From Atopsyche davidsoni (Eukaryota > Arthropoda > Insecta > Trichoptera > Hydrobiosidae): a DNA stretch of 64,000 nt. The position numbers and the translations under genes were made by a program. This document shows, one piece after another, positions 1 through 12,920 of the stretch; within the stretch, counting starts at the first letter, position 1; each line of letters starts with the position of its first letter. The notes beneath the pieces were generated by a model. It did not search any database, was not told where the DNA came from, and saw only the letters and a program-made list of their open reading frames with translations. The stretch is taken from assembly GCA_022113835.1 (NCBI GenBank), contig JAILWY010000009.1, positions 14,546,001-14,610,000 on the forward strand, in the 5' to 3' direction.

Positions 1-1149
1 TAAATAATACAAATCTTGTGTATCCAAAGATAACAATTTGTTTTTCTCTGTAACAGTTAATTATGAGGCTCAACAAAACCTAAGCCTCACATCAATTAAA
101 TAAAACAATGGCAAAGAATTTCTTTCATTTTCAAGTACCTCATTTATTATTGTTTTCAATGGTCCTCAGGTGCAAACCCGCCCAAAACGATTTATGGAAA
201 TCACTTTCTTCCTGGATTATATAAAATTTAAATTTTACGACGACGATTATTTAAAAGTGTCCGGCATTGTTTCATGTAGACCACTTCCTTAAAAGTTGTG
301 CCATTGTTAGAACAAGGACGGGACGTTTGGCTTATCGCTCGTCTCGAGGTGTTCGACCGTGCCCGCCCGGCGAGCTCATTCAGGACTCGTTTGCTTAGAA
401 TTACGGAAATCTCGAGGAGCTTCCTATTTTTGAACTTCAGTAGTTACATTAGTTAGACACATTAGTTTGCTTACATTTCAAGACTGCTTTGTATATTTTG
501 TTTAGTTTGCAAATACAAAATATTTTCAAAAACGCATTATTTATTTAGATGTTCTTGTATTAATAGGTAGCTATATTTTATATACGAGGTTCGAGCATAG
601 AAAATACCTTAATATATTTTAATGTCACTTTTTTAATAATCGTATGTTTAAAATTTATCACAACTACAAGTACGGCGTGATTTGAATTACGCGTTAATAT
701 TAAAAATATTGTGATAATATTTTTGCATATTGATTAAGACTTTCATAGTTTATTATTATTTCGAATATTTTATTTTTAAGCCACAAAAGATTTATTTGTT
801 ACCACCAAGACTTTTTAATGCGAGTTTTTACTAATATTAACATATACACAACGTATGATAACTCAACGATAGTGTTTAACGATGAAATAATTATTTCTCT
901 TATCTATTTTTCATGACTCATGTTGTACATATGGCTTCGTTAGAGACAAATATTACTACACGCATACTGATATATGATGTCCCACACATATAAAATTTTA
1001 ACCTATTTAACCTAATTCTAATATGATATTGGTTAAGCTACAAAATTGGTAAAATAATCATCAGAATCGTATCTAGTTAAAACACCGGTTGGCAAATATC
1101 ACATCGTCGACAAAACTGTTCGACGATATTAAATTTATACCCAAATACT

Positions 1150-1440
1150 TCGAACAGTCTCGTTTTCGGCGTTTCATCTCCTCATTATCGCCGGCCAGCT
1201 CCCCGAGGCCTCCCAGGCGCTCCGCCGACACGGGGAGCCCTGAATTATTAACCGGACCGAGCGCCACAAATGCGGAGTGATCGTCATAACTTATCGCATC
1301 GACGCGTACTTGCTTCCTCGCGCCGCGGGCCGGACGGAAGGAGACTTCGGTTATTGATTCCGGAGCAAAATAAACTGCCCCGCCGGTTGTCGGGAATTTC
1401 GTAAATTCGTTTGTAATCTGATAAGGTTTATTTTTGGCGC
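1150..1440. promoter_or_regulatory. GC island 1
   Basis: CpG-dense block with GCCGGCCAGCTCCCCGAGGC and CGCGCCGCGGGCCGGACGG. The minus strand keeps a 173-codon frame open (1594 to 1073), the longest upstream. I recognise no domain in it. Confidence 0.35.
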
Positions 1441-2244
1441 ATCGATTTTCCGCTGACATGTTCATGTGGTATAAAAACGCTTTGATTACTCCGGAATTAT
1501 TTTCATACCGCTGAAATGTACCTATGTGTCGTGTGCCGGGGCTCTTATTTTTAGGAAATATTTGCTCGCGGTGCTCACGTACAGACCTGAACATTACAGG
1601 CAGCTAGGCTTAGTGTAATGCCGAAACGAATTTCGCACATTCCTTGTTAAATTTATGTAAGTTAATTTTTTTTTTTAATTTATAAAGGTTTAATATTTTT
1701 TTAATGTACGTCAAAAAGAAAATACACGTAAAGTCTGCTATTTGTACAGTAAATATGTTCGTCTAACTGAAATTATTATTTTTAATTTTTTAGTTAATCT
1801 ATTTTATAGAATTTTCATCAAAAGTATGCTTTATATAAATCAGACCAAAAACATTTATTATATCTCTAAAGGAGTATTATTATTATTATTTTTTTTTAAT
1901 AATTTAGGCTTAACAAATCGTCTCGATTTCAGTTATTTAATTTTAATTTGAACATATTCACATTAATAACATACGCCTATAATAATATACTATTAAATGG
2001 CCTGTGTGGATTAAAATGATGACTCGTTTTCTATATGTTTTTTATGTTCACTGATAACGTGATTTCCTAAGTATGCACCCTTTGCATTTTTTCTTCGTTA
2101 ATAACGATTTTATATCATGAAAGAGGTTCATTTTACCTTTTTTAAAAATTTGTTTTTCAGATTTCACGGCGTGGTTAAATTTAAAATCAATTCGAAGTTT
2201 CGAATTATCCAATTCGACATTAGATTAAAAATTGATATTGAAGT

Positions 2245-2580
2245 TCGCGGCTTCCTCCCCTGCCCTTTGTCACTGCGAATCTCCATCACGCCCGACGCCC
2301 GAGCGCGAGGCTGTCACAACTTCTCGTGCCAGATACAGTATTGGATTATGAGTTCGCGTCGCACGCCATTATTGTTACCGCGCCCCGGCGTCGGCGGCGC
2401 CCAAACTCGCAAAGTGTTTTTGCCTAAACTGCGCTAAGTGTTTTTAAACTTGCTTTTGTGAGGTTAGGAGCCCCCCCTAACTGCGGCTGTCCTTGAATCC
2501 CGAAAGCGCCTTAAGTAGGCCTTTGGCGAGTCCTTACTTATGTAAAGACGGCGGTTCCTTGTGTGGCGCCCTTTATCTGT
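2245..2580. promoter_or_regulatory. GC island 2
   Basis: Core CCGCGCCCCGGCGTCGGCGG near 2379-2398, preceded by GCCCGACGCCCGAGCGCGAG. It is followed by a C7 run (AGCCCCCCCTAAC) and a second GC patch at 2480-2580. Confidence 0.35.
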
Positions 2581-3336
2581 GCCATAAAATTGATAGTGAT
2601 GTTCGTTAGTCCGAAGTATGGTCTTATACGTACATGGAAGAAAATATGGTTATTAACGTAAAAAGGATCTCACTCTATAGTACTATTTATGCGTGTATAT
2701 ATTTTTAACTAAAAGGTTTGGAAAAAATCAGAATTCAGTATAATTTTCACGTCTTAATATAAAAAAAAATATTTATTAGGCTTTCGTTAATGTATTTTTG
2801 AATAAATTTGGAGAAAACGAATAGAACGAATAATTTTCATTTCATGCAATATAAACGTAGATTAACCAACTGTGAATTATTTTCTAGTTGAACTATAATC
2901 TATTTAGGTCTTTTTAGCAACTGTTTTTTTGCTATTTTTTCAGTGTTTAAAATTCTATACTTCTTTCCCAGAAAGTTTGACCTGGACGACACGTATTTGG
3001 TTTAAGTAGATTAGTCTTGAATTATCTTTCCTTATTCAACTAAGCGATCTTTGTGGCGCTATTTAAATTTTAAATTTTGGCTTCTTAGAGTGGATTTACG
3101 TAACTGCTTTCCCGAGACTTAGTGCTTCCTTTTTCTGCAGCACGTGAACACTGCATATATTTACAACAACAAAAAAAACATTTATCACACCATCAACATA
3201 TATTAACTTATCTATATATCGAAAAATAAATTATTTAAAATTGAAACTGATAAGGATTGATTTATGAATCAGTTAAAAAATTATATTTCGGTCACTATTA
3301 AATCTGCTCTCATACTAAGAATACGTTTTTATTAAT

Positions 3337-3370
3337 TGCACGTAATAATTGCGGAAAATTATTACGTGCA
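3337..3370. repeat. 14-bp perfect inverted repeat
   Basis: Arms 3337-3350 (TGCACGTAATAATT) and 3357-3370 are exact reverse complements around a 6-nt loop GCGGAA. It could form a hairpin. No transposon ends or flanking duplication seen. Confidence 0.85.
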
Positions 3371-3489
3371 GATTTTATATCCATTTGATTCATTAAACAA
3401 ACAACGTGCTAACTATTAACAGCATAATTATTGCTAACAATGTTATATTTTAGTTCTCAGTTTATCGGTCGTAATTATTCTCAAGTACT

Positions 3490-3760
3490 CTTGTCCCGGT
3501 TAAACTTTGGAGTCGAGGTTCATTTTCGTGCTTCTCACCGGCATTCCTTTGGAACGGGAAGCGTTGCAGTATTGCATCTCCCGCGGCTACGTCCTGCCGA
3601 ACAATGGGACGGAGCTCCGACACTAATAGCCCTTCAGGGTGTCAATTGTGGGATGTCGCGGTATTTACGGGGATGTCCCAGTTTTGAGCCGTACAATGGC
3701 GAGTTCCCCTGCTCGAGGACGCCGGACCTGTACAGAGCCCGCTCTCGGCACGGATTAAAT
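3490..3760. promoter_or_regulatory. GC island 3
   Basis: Rich in CCCGCGGC and CGGAC sequences, with a 128-codon open frame on the + strand (3431-3817) that shows no recognisable domain. Confidence 0.3.
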
Positions 3761-4318
3761 ATAATATATGGCAATTTTTTTATATCTATTGATTATTTAA
3801 ACAGGTTCGACGTTTGAATGATTTTAGTCAAATTGAAAATATGCAATAGGTTTTTTAAAATATTTATTATGGATAAATGCCTATTCTTTTTTTATAAAGT
3901 GTAATTTATAATTTATAGTATACATATTTTTTAAATAGTTGAATAGAGTTAATTTGAAATTCAATTGCACAAGTGTAAAAATATCTATTTTATTTCATAT
4001 ATTTAAAAAAAATGTGTTGAGTTCTTTTTTTTTTTAAATTAATTTTAAGGTAACCTTTTAATGAAAATTTAAATGTCATTTATTATTTGGCTCCTTTTTT
4101 TATCAAATAAATTAATATGACTGATGAATTTAAAAATATTTTTCTCGTATATTTTCTTGATCTTTTACTCTAAATTCTGAAAACACGCTTTGCAGGTATA
4201 AAAGAGAAAAGATCATACATTTTCTAAAAATGAAAGCATGTTATGGATTTTTTGTTATATCATAAATAATTTATTGTTATTTAGTGAGTGATATATTTGG
4301 ATGCTTTTCAATCTCATC

Positions 4319-4319
<1 letters not shown>

Positions 4320-4381
<62 letters not shown>
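4320..4381. repeat. (TA)n microsatellite
   Basis: About 15 TA units, a TT interruption, then about 14 more TA units. A simple dinucleotide tract likely to vary in length. Confidence 0.95.
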
Positions 4382-4383
<2 letters not shown>

Positions 4384-4499
4384 TTAGCAAAAATAACAAT
4401 AACATCCTAATAAAGAAGTATTTTTCGTACATTTCTACAATATCTTACAAGTGAACAGAAGACGCCCCATAACCACACAATAAAATACAAATAAATATA

Positions 4500-4700
4500 C
4501 TTATCTCCAACCCTCCAGATTCGGCCAGTCATGGCGGGCTTGGAGGGTAGGCTTCTGAAATCGGTGTCAGGAGGCCGGCCTCGGGCACGTTCTCGTTTTA
4601 TAGAGCCTCCAGGGCGGCGGCGAGGGCGGGGAGAAGAACCTTCTTTCAGGAGCATGTAAGGAAATGCCCCAACATTTTCATTTACTCCGCGCATCTCGGG
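4500..4700. promoter_or_regulatory. GC island 4
   Basis: Contains GGGCGGCGGCGAGGGCGGGG at 4612-4631 and GGAGGCCGGCCTCGGGC upstream of it. Confidence 0.3.
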
Positions 4701-5069
4701 AATGCTAGGGAAGATGTTTATTTGAAACCTTGGGCCGTTAGCGCCGTTTCATTTTATTTTTCAGTGCTACGATTGAGTTTTGTATCATTAGAATTTCATA
4801 AGTCTATCGGTATCATTGATTTTGTGATTTATAGCTAACCATTCTACATTGTGTAGTAATAATAAAATAACCGATTCATTACCATTGACTTATTATAAAT
4901 TATTTTATTTTAAAAACATATTTTTGAATTCACGTTCATTCAATTTTAATGGCACGCTACTGCTATCTATGTCTACTCATTTAAACTTAAATTGGAATTA
5001 AGAAGAAAGCTTGCGATGATGTTTACCATATTTATTTCGTTATTAAGTATGATTTTTTCGAGTTAATTT

Positions 5070-5330
5070 AGCGCTCCGACCGCGTCGCAGGGGTAGTGAT
5101 AACACGCTTTCAGGGGTCGTCCGCCGCAGCGGGCCCGCCGCGCTGACTAATACTCCCAGTATGGATCACATAAATATCGTTTATCGCGTGCTCCATTTTC
5201 AAGTCCTCTGCATTTGAAACATCGTTTCCCATCTGCGAGCAGCGCTTAGGGCCTCCCCGCGGGTCGCGCTCTGGAGTGTTTTTGTTCGCACGTCGCAGTC
5301 TATCCATTCACGTGTCACACGTGGAAACGT
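5070..5330. promoter_or_regulatory. GC island 5 with paired CACGTG boxes
   Basis: GCGGGCCCGCCGCGCTGAC core. At its 3' edge two canonical CACGTG E-boxes lie 9 bp apart (5309-5314 and 5318-5323), the class bound by bHLH proteins such as Myc/Max, Clock/Cycle or USF. Confidence 0.35.
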
Positions 5331-6015
5331 ATCTCTAAATGCAAATTGCAGCTAATTTATTGTAATAACTGCCTTTGCTTTGTTTGAATTGGGAAATAGA
5401 TAATGTATATATAGGTATTTTTCTTCTGTTATTATTTTTCTTCGTGACCATTTCACTGGACATTATTTCTATCCTAGGCCAGTTTTTGTTAGTTCGGCTG
5501 TTTTTAAATTATTGAACAGCAGCAATAAGCTGGCCTTCGAATATAAAACTGCGATGTAGGATGACCTGAAGACCTACTACACTATTCACCCTAAGAAAAC
5601 CATCAACATGAATTTGAACTACTTAAAGTATACATTGTTTGACATTAGATTGTTGAGATATACTGCCCTATTTTATAAAATAGTATATTTTTTATATAGT
5701 TTTGTTTTTAGTTCTACGGGTTGTCTATATGACTCGTCAAGTTTCAATGCTATTTAAGTCTTTATGGCAGTTGTATTATTTCTGTCTTCCAGTGAGTTTT
5801 GTGAGGCAAATTATCTAAACGTTAGTACTTACCGCCTTTTATAGTTAATCATATTTTAAATATTGTTGTTGAATCCATAACTTTATGTAACATATTTACG
5901 TAAAAACTTACATTTTTGTCATTCTTTAAATCAATGCTTAGCATCCGAACGCTTTGAAAAATAAATAAATTGATGTTGTTGAGGGACAAGGCATTTGCAT
6001 GGTGAAGATCCATTA

Positions 6016-6094
6016 ATATAATGAAATAAGTAAACTTTTTATTTATATCTTCACATTGAAGATATAAATAAAAAGTTTACTTATTTCATTATAT
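6016..6094. repeat. 37-bp perfect inverted repeat (hairpin)
   Basis: Arms 6016-6052 and 6058-6094 are perfect reverse complements separated by five bases (ACATT). The sequence is AT-rich. Perfect pairing over 37 bp indicates a recent origin or strong constraint. Pre-miRNA hairpins usually carry mismatches, so a miRNA is not the first reading. Confidence 0.95.
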
Positions 6095-6529
6095 AAAATA
6101 AATTGATGATATATCGTAGACGATATAGCACAAAATAGCTTCTTTACGCTTTGTATTGAAGATCAATTTTGCTTTCTGGATTGTACAAAGGTAAGATAGA
6201 ACGTATGATTTTGGGAAATGGATTTCTGCATCGTGTCGGATATCAATGCTATTAGTTATTGACATATGTATTGATATCGATATGAAGTTCATTTGAAATT
6301 ATTTTAGACCAGCGGATATACGAATTTAAAAAATATTTACTATTTTCTCTAATGGTGGTTAGATTTAACGTTGGATTCGCTCAACGCCCAAATCATTGAT
6401 GACGGTCCCCACAACCTTTGAACCCGTCAAAGTCGGAATACCACTTTGCGAAAAAATCCAGAAAAATTCATGTGGCTAGTAATATGGAAAAGGCGAAGAA
6501 GGCACCACACCTTCAAATTAAAATCAGCG

Positions 6530-6840
6530 GAGCGTTGAGCGCTCGCGCCAACAAACCCGCTCATAAACATGTCCGTCAGCGAGAGCCCCGCGCGGGGTTG
6601 GAGGCGTTATATATTCACGTGGGCGATGTTTACGGGGGAGTCCGGCGGGCCCGCCGCCCGTCCGGGGCCCTGCATAAAACATCCCTGCTCGCTCCTATTT
6701 GCAGTTACTCCGGATTTAATTCAATCTCTGACACCGCGCGTCCGTGATTGTATCCAGTCGGGGAGGGGGGATTGGTTTGACCCACGAGCTTTAATCGTGA
6801 TTTATAACTTCTCTTTCAAGTGCTTTCCTATAAGGAGGTT
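6530..6840. promoter_or_regulatory. GC island 6
   Basis: CGGCGGGCCCGCCGCCCG-type core, a CACGTG box at 6616-6621, an ATTTGCAG octamer-like site near 6698, and a GGGGAGGGGGG run near 6760. Confidence 0.35.
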
Positions 6841-6883
6841 CGTGATTCACTAAACATATATTTTTATTACTTAATGTAATGTT

Positions 6884-6955
6884 GTCTCAATTACAATAAA
6901 AAAACTTCTCAATTACTTCTGTCTCAATTACAACAAAAAAAATAAAAAAACTTCT
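6884..6955. repeat. Imperfect tandem duplication
   Basis: Two copies of GTCTCAATTACAA/T followed by an A-rich run and ACTTCT, at 6884-6909 and 6921-6955. A third partial GTCTCAATTA occurs at about 7079. Confidence 0.8.
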
Positions 6956-7609
6956 GCCGTGTTCGGCGAAAGAGCTCTCGCTAATAGTGAAATTAACGTA
7001 GTCTCCAAAACCATTTGGTTTTATTTTATTCTAATAAAATGGAGTATTACAAAATAAATACCAGTTCCATTAATTAGTTGTCTCAATTATTCTTTAGACA
7101 CTGTGGTGTCCTTAGACAGTAACCGTGAGAAAGATCGATATGTTTTAAATGATATGGGTTAGCCACCAGTGAGAGACTCTTGCACAAAATATGCAATGAA
7201 CGCGATCTCCTGACGATGATAAAAATGCGTAAAGTGTCGTATAGATATATTTTCAAAAATTACAAATATAGCTTAATACGAATGAGGATATGTAAGTTTA
7301 GAAACTATAAGACCGAGAAACTTACGAGTAGGCAATCAGAAGCCTTCAAAGGCAATCGCGCCTATTTGGCGGGTTTTCGTATACAGGATCACAGAGTTTT
7401 CTGCACAAGAAAGGGTTTATTCTTAATATGTTTTTCTTCCCTTTAAACCTAGAGACAAAAAATATTGCTCTCCAATGGTTCAACAAACCCGAGACATCAT
7501 GATCGGTAAGCAAGGTTACATTACTCACAAAATTCTTTTTATTTTTAAAAATGTGTAGCTATTTAAGATTCTGTATGAAAATGTAACGCTATGGTGCGAT
7601 GGCATCACG

Positions 7610-7850
7610 AATCCCTGAATCTCGATTATTTCGAGTCATACGAAAGCCTCAGGTTTTGTTTACGTCCTTGCTGCGCCGCCCGCCACTCCGCCTCGCTGAT
7701 AAGACGCGCGCTTATGAATGCGAACGAGGAGGCCGAATAATTTATTCCTGCGCGTCCGTTTTGTTTCCCGGCGGTGTTTTTGTCCTGATACGCTTCCCAG
7801 TCGCCCATACCGTTTCATAAAAGTTGATATATAAAATAAGGCGACCCCAC
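7610..7850. promoter_or_regulatory. GC island 7
   Basis: CTGCGCCGCCCGCCACTCCG followed by a GATAAG box and GACGCGCGC. Open on both strands, with no recognisable protein. Confidence 0.3.
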
Positions 7851-7969
7851 TCTTATCGTAAGTTAGTTTCTTAATTATTTTATATTTCGAATTGTGAAAC
7901 GCTTCAAGTATTTTCTCAAATATACACACAAATTCACCTAATTGAGAATTCCATATGTTGCTCTGCACT

Positions 7970-8215
7970 TAGGATCACGGAATCTTTTGCATTGGCGCTT
8001 TGAGGCTCTACCAGGATTCTTAATGTAACGCTAATGGATCCGAGTAACCCAGGACATTCTAGGGGAGAGCTTTGATGGGGTTGTGCCGGCGCCTCAGCAT
8101 GCCTCAGTCTTCGCCATTTCAACCGAGAGACGCTCAAGAAAAACTACTAGAATTTTGGCCTGCCTCCGCGCTAAGTGAATTATACTTAGAGACCGTGGAG
8201 GCTTGAGAAGGATCG
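7970..8215. promoter_or_regulatory. GC-richer patch 8
   Basis: Moderately GC-rich, with TGCCGGCGCCTCAGCATGCC. No recognisable gene. Confidence 0.25.
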
Positions 8216-10744
8216 TAAATAATTCCATTCACTGTTTTTTGGCTAATGGAATAAACTATGCCGTTTTTTAAATATGAGCTTTGTGTGCTGTCCAAAATTG
8301 TTTTGTTAGCACAATTTTCTTAGTGTTTTTTTACATCTTTTTACTTAAATATTACTTCATGCTTCTTAGAATTTTCGTCTTTTTTGAAAGGCTTAAATCT
8401 TGCTTTAATTGAGGTTTTAAATATAATTCATAAAAGACACAAACAATTGTATTTAGTCACCAATTTTGTGAAAAACTTCTAAAGATTATTTTTATTAAAC
8501 CATACTATAACTTAGTTTTACTTAGAAAGACGTTTAACACATTTTGAAAACAGTTATGAATAGAATTTCGTAATTCGAGGTAATTTATGGTTATTTGTTT
8601 TAATAATATAATCGTAAGCAATGTCTATTTGTATTTATATTTTCATATCAATCTTATACTTATTATTGCACAAGTTTATTTTATTTTCTCATAACTCTTT
8701 TGTTTGTTCAGTAATGTAATATAAAGCGCGCGTGCGGGATATATTAGCCAGGACAATTTCCGTCTCGATTTCGTGCTGAACACATAGAAACAAGATAGTT
8801 TGGAGTTAGAACTAACTTCGTCACAGAGACTTTTTTTTTTCTACAACATTTGAATGACGGTAATAGGTACGCATGCCAGGCACGTGTTTCATATAAAATC
8901 GGAAGGTCCCATCGGCAGAATTGGCCGTACATTATACATTACAAAAGGTACATATTAATGTCTGGGAAAGGTTCGCTTCGAATCGGGATTTTACTTATTA
9001 GATGCTGTGGAATATATATTGGAAAAAATTTTATGTCATTGCCTAGCAAAAAAACTGACCCATGATTCTAAATGGTGTATCAAGAATTTGTAAATTATAA
9101 TTATCTTTACGAATTAATATTTTTTCTTGAATCTTGAGTTTCGTCGTTTCGATGCCGTCTTCATGGTATACCATAAGAAACGTCGGACAAAAAACAATTT
9201 AATATATAGTAACAATGACTAACCCGCAAAAATATTTCTCATAATTGTATATTTATATTTAACCCGTAAATTGGACATCTCCGGACAACAGTTCCGGAGA
9301 AACTACGTTTGATGGCAATAAGTAAAATGTACCCTTACGATTATTAGATTATCAATGTAGGGATATTTTTATAGGTCCGTTAATGTGCCTATGCTGAATA
9401 TCATTTGTGGTACTTAAAAACCTTTTACGTAGAATTATACCACATGAATAGTGACTGGCCATGTATGCATTGTTTGGAAATCCCGCCTATCTGTCGGCAG
9501 CACGCCTTTTAGCGTATCGAGCTTTAGTGGCTTTTATTGTCGCTATATTAAATCAACGGACTATAATATTACCAATGCTTTATTGAAATCGAAATCTGTA
9601 ACCCGCATGCTAGTGATTAATATGTTTTATGTTATTTAATCGCTGAAAATAATATAAATTTAAAGTTAGATTATATGTCCAATTGACATTTTATGATGAA
9701 ATGCTAATATTTAAATATTAATTTAATAAAAATGAAACTTTAGTTTATTTAAAGGTATTCAAAGCATGTTGTGGGTTCTATGTGTCGGTATTTAGCGTTA
9801 AATGAAAATTATTATATAAAATATATTATAGATGCTGACGATGTAATCATTGTTTGTTGGTCTACTATAATTTATCAGTTCCTTCACAACAGAGTGTGTA
9901 CAACAAACTAGATTAAGATTGTTTATTTGTCTGTTTTTTTAGTATGATACTAGCTAATTTTAAATTTCACGCTTTTGCTCAGCAGCTTAAAAATAGTCAT
10001 TAGACCCATACTCTTTTTATTTGCTTTTTATTATTTATTTTAACAATCTCAAATAATAAAAATATACACAGAGTATCTTGTCATTTAAGCTAGCGTTTTT
10101 CATTTAATTAAGTAACCCTACTTTTAATGTGTATTTTTAATTACTATAATAAACTACACTTTAATTAAAATAATTTCACTAAATTTACTACACCCGCTTC
10201 CTTTTTCATTAGGCGCACTACTTCTATAATTAACACTATATTAAAGTTATTCATAAAATATTTTACTTGTTTTTTGTGTCATTTTTAATCTTTGGCCTCG
10301 ATTATCAGCAGTTTTTTTAGATACGCGTAATTTCTTTCACTTATAAAATAAACAATGCGTCAAGGCTCCGCCCCAAATTCCTATTTAGTCCATGGCATAT
10401 TTTTGACAAATTATACTAAATTTTTGTATACAGTTTGCATATCTTTATTTTTCATAATAGAAAATAAAACATATTGAAAGAACTATGTAACTAAAAAAGC
10501 TGTCACATTCACATTCGATTGATGAAGATATGACGACGTGGGTTTACAATGTAGACAGTATATTTAGTAATACTTTAATCTTGTAATAATCATGTTACAC
10601 GTTTTTTCCCTTAAATTGAATCTAAAAAAAGTTTTTTTTGGCATCTGATTATAAAATAACTGAGTTAATTTTTTAAAATTGTTATTCATGTTTAATTAAA
10701 TATAAATTTGAGACGTATACACAAAATTTACATACTTAACTTTC

Positions 10745-10960
10745 TCACTTCGCCCAAGTTAGCTCAGTTTGCCTCTCGGCGGATGACGACTGCCCCAGCG
10801 TGGCCAACTTTTTCTTCATTGGAAAACCCTTCTCGACCCGACAAGGCAATTCGGCCAATGAACAGTCTGCGAAGTACCTCTGCTCTTGATGATCCTTTAT
10901 TCATGACCGCTATCCAGTATTGCGCTCAATCATCTATGCTGGAGCTAGATATTTAGATAG
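10745..10960. promoter_or_regulatory. GC-richer patch 9
   Basis: CTCTCGGCGGATGACGACTG and CGACCCGACAAGG within an 82-codon + frame (10708-10956) of no recognisable family. It follows more than 2 kb without an island. Confidence 0.25.
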
Positions 10961-11829
10961 GCCTGCATCATTTATTACTAAGTAGATAGATACGTTTGAA
11001 TACTTAATCTTAGTAACCCAACAATTTGATTAACCTATTTGCTTACTTATGTACTCATGGTACTAACATTATCAACGTGTTTTTTTTTTGTAATTCAACT
11101 GAAAAATATTACCGTAACAGTATTTCAATTTGATACAAACGAAAAATAGAAATAGCTTAAGATACTCCATAATATTAAATACGATTCAATAATTGATAAT
11201 ATATCCGAATTATAATACACCAACATGCGTGCTCTTGTAATAATATTAAAATTGCATGTGCTATTATTTCATTTTATTTATAACAAAACACAAAAAATAT
11301 GAGATTTCTCCGAAAAAAAAGGCAAGCGGCTGAGTTTCTCTGATTGTATCGAACACGGGTTTGCTTTTAACAATGCTGGTTTTCCTATGTATTTTTCATA
11401 TGGGATATATTTATTTGCAGCCAGAATTTATGTAATTATAGAACCTCAAATAATGTGTTTTTTGGCAATCGATTCACACAAAAAATGAAAGGAAAAAAAT
11501 CGATAAACTATTCGATTACCTCAAATCTTTTTTAAAGTCTCTTCAAACATGCGGATTTATTAAATATCAAATAGCTATCATACGTACAACAATTTGATTA
11601 TTTTTTTTGGTTCTACGGTAATTTTACATTTTTTAAATTGATTTGAGACTAGTTGCTCTCTTCAAACTAACTCAGTTCAATTTTCAGCCAGTGACGTTCT
11701 GCTGCTCGCAATATATCTAACACGTTAGTAAAATATGCATCAATCACGTTGAATGTGCCCAGTCTCTGACGCGCAAATTAAATTCAGAAATAATTTGAGA
11801 TGCACGCGAATCTTTTCAATTTTCAATGT

Positions 11830-12110
11830 AAAGCTCGAATTTTCGTTATTCGTTCTCACGCTTCGTTAATTATTTCAGGCCTAATTAATCGTTCCGTTGC
11901 GCGGGCCGCCCGCCCCTGCTAATTGTTAATGCCGACCTTGCTTGTTAATTAATTAAATGACGATGCGTGATTTTTCTCCCCGGGGCGAAATTAAATCCCT
12001 CATCGAAACTGCCGTCATCTTTGCGAGCGACCATGATGGACGACGCGTTAAAAAAATATCCTGGCCTATGTAAAAATAATGCGAGGTATGTGACACGTTA
12101 CGGAGCATGA
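11830..12110. promoter_or_regulatory. GC island 10 with homeodomain-site cluster
   Basis: A GCGCGGGCCGCCCGCCCC core is flanked by TTAATTA (11867), TAATTAAT (11882), TAATTG (11920), and TTAATTAATTAA (11945-11956). These are dense TAAT cores of Hox/Antp-class sites. A regulatory role is inferred. Confidence 0.45.
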
Positions 12111-12419
12111 CGCCTCACTGTGACCAATTTATGAAAAATTAGCTTGGAAGGCACGTAAATTTTCGATAAAATAACTTTAAAAGTTAACGAATTGCAACGT
12201 ACAAGCCATATTCGTAGTTGAAGTAAATTTTTACTTCGGGCCTATTATTGAGAGAAAATATGTTTATATAATTTAGAAAACTATTAAGTGTAACTATATA
12301 TACTGAGAACAGATGATGGTTTTTGATTTAGACATTTGACTTGGAGTATTATTGAAACTTTTACTTTTTGTGCAACCGTATAGTTATGTGCCAATAAAAT
12401 TTTAAGCTTGGTGATTCTG

Positions 12420-12920
12420 CATTCTATGCTTCACGTAAAGGGGCAAAGCGAAAGAGCATCCGTCCATCCGTCATTTTTGCTCTGAGTTATGTCGTCTGAA
12501 ATTTTCTGAAACAAATGCAATATTTCCAGGTATAACCGGCTATAAAGAAACAGAATCCACGCACGCAACGGATTCTTCCGCAAACGATCGGGAAATCTGC
12601 ATGACGAATGGTCTGCAATAAGGCTGCGAGATTCAAAGTTCGGTGATAGATGTGCAATGCTGTTGGCGATGTGGCGGCACGGATTCGCGATATGTTTGTT
12701 TGTATTCCGCCTCGCGTTTGTATCGAATTCTCGCCATTCATCATCGCGCCGTTCTTATGCAGAGGATGCGCCGCAGCGTGCAGAAAGTTTGCCACGTGAT
12801 ATATCTCGGTTCAAGTTGTGAGTTATGTGAAACGGGTGTCTTGCCCGATATTACCTGGCTGCAGCGAACATGCACGGCTTCGTACACATAAGTGTGCTGT
12901 GCTCAAACCGATTGCTGTAG
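12420..12920. promoter_or_regulatory. GC-richer block 11
   Basis: The longest upstream block of near-50% GC, about 500 bp. Frames of 102 codons on the minus strand (12795-12487) and 82 on the plus strand (12643-12891) overlap. Neither shows a known domain. Confidence 0.3.

Noticed and set aside
3431..3817. 128-codon + strand frame
   Set aside because: Lies over a GC island, has no recognisable domain, and its low-complexity order does not resemble a known family; treated as a by-product of low stop density.
4320..4381. Possible CRISPR or regulatory repeat
   Set aside because: It is a plain TA dinucleotide tract with no spacers.
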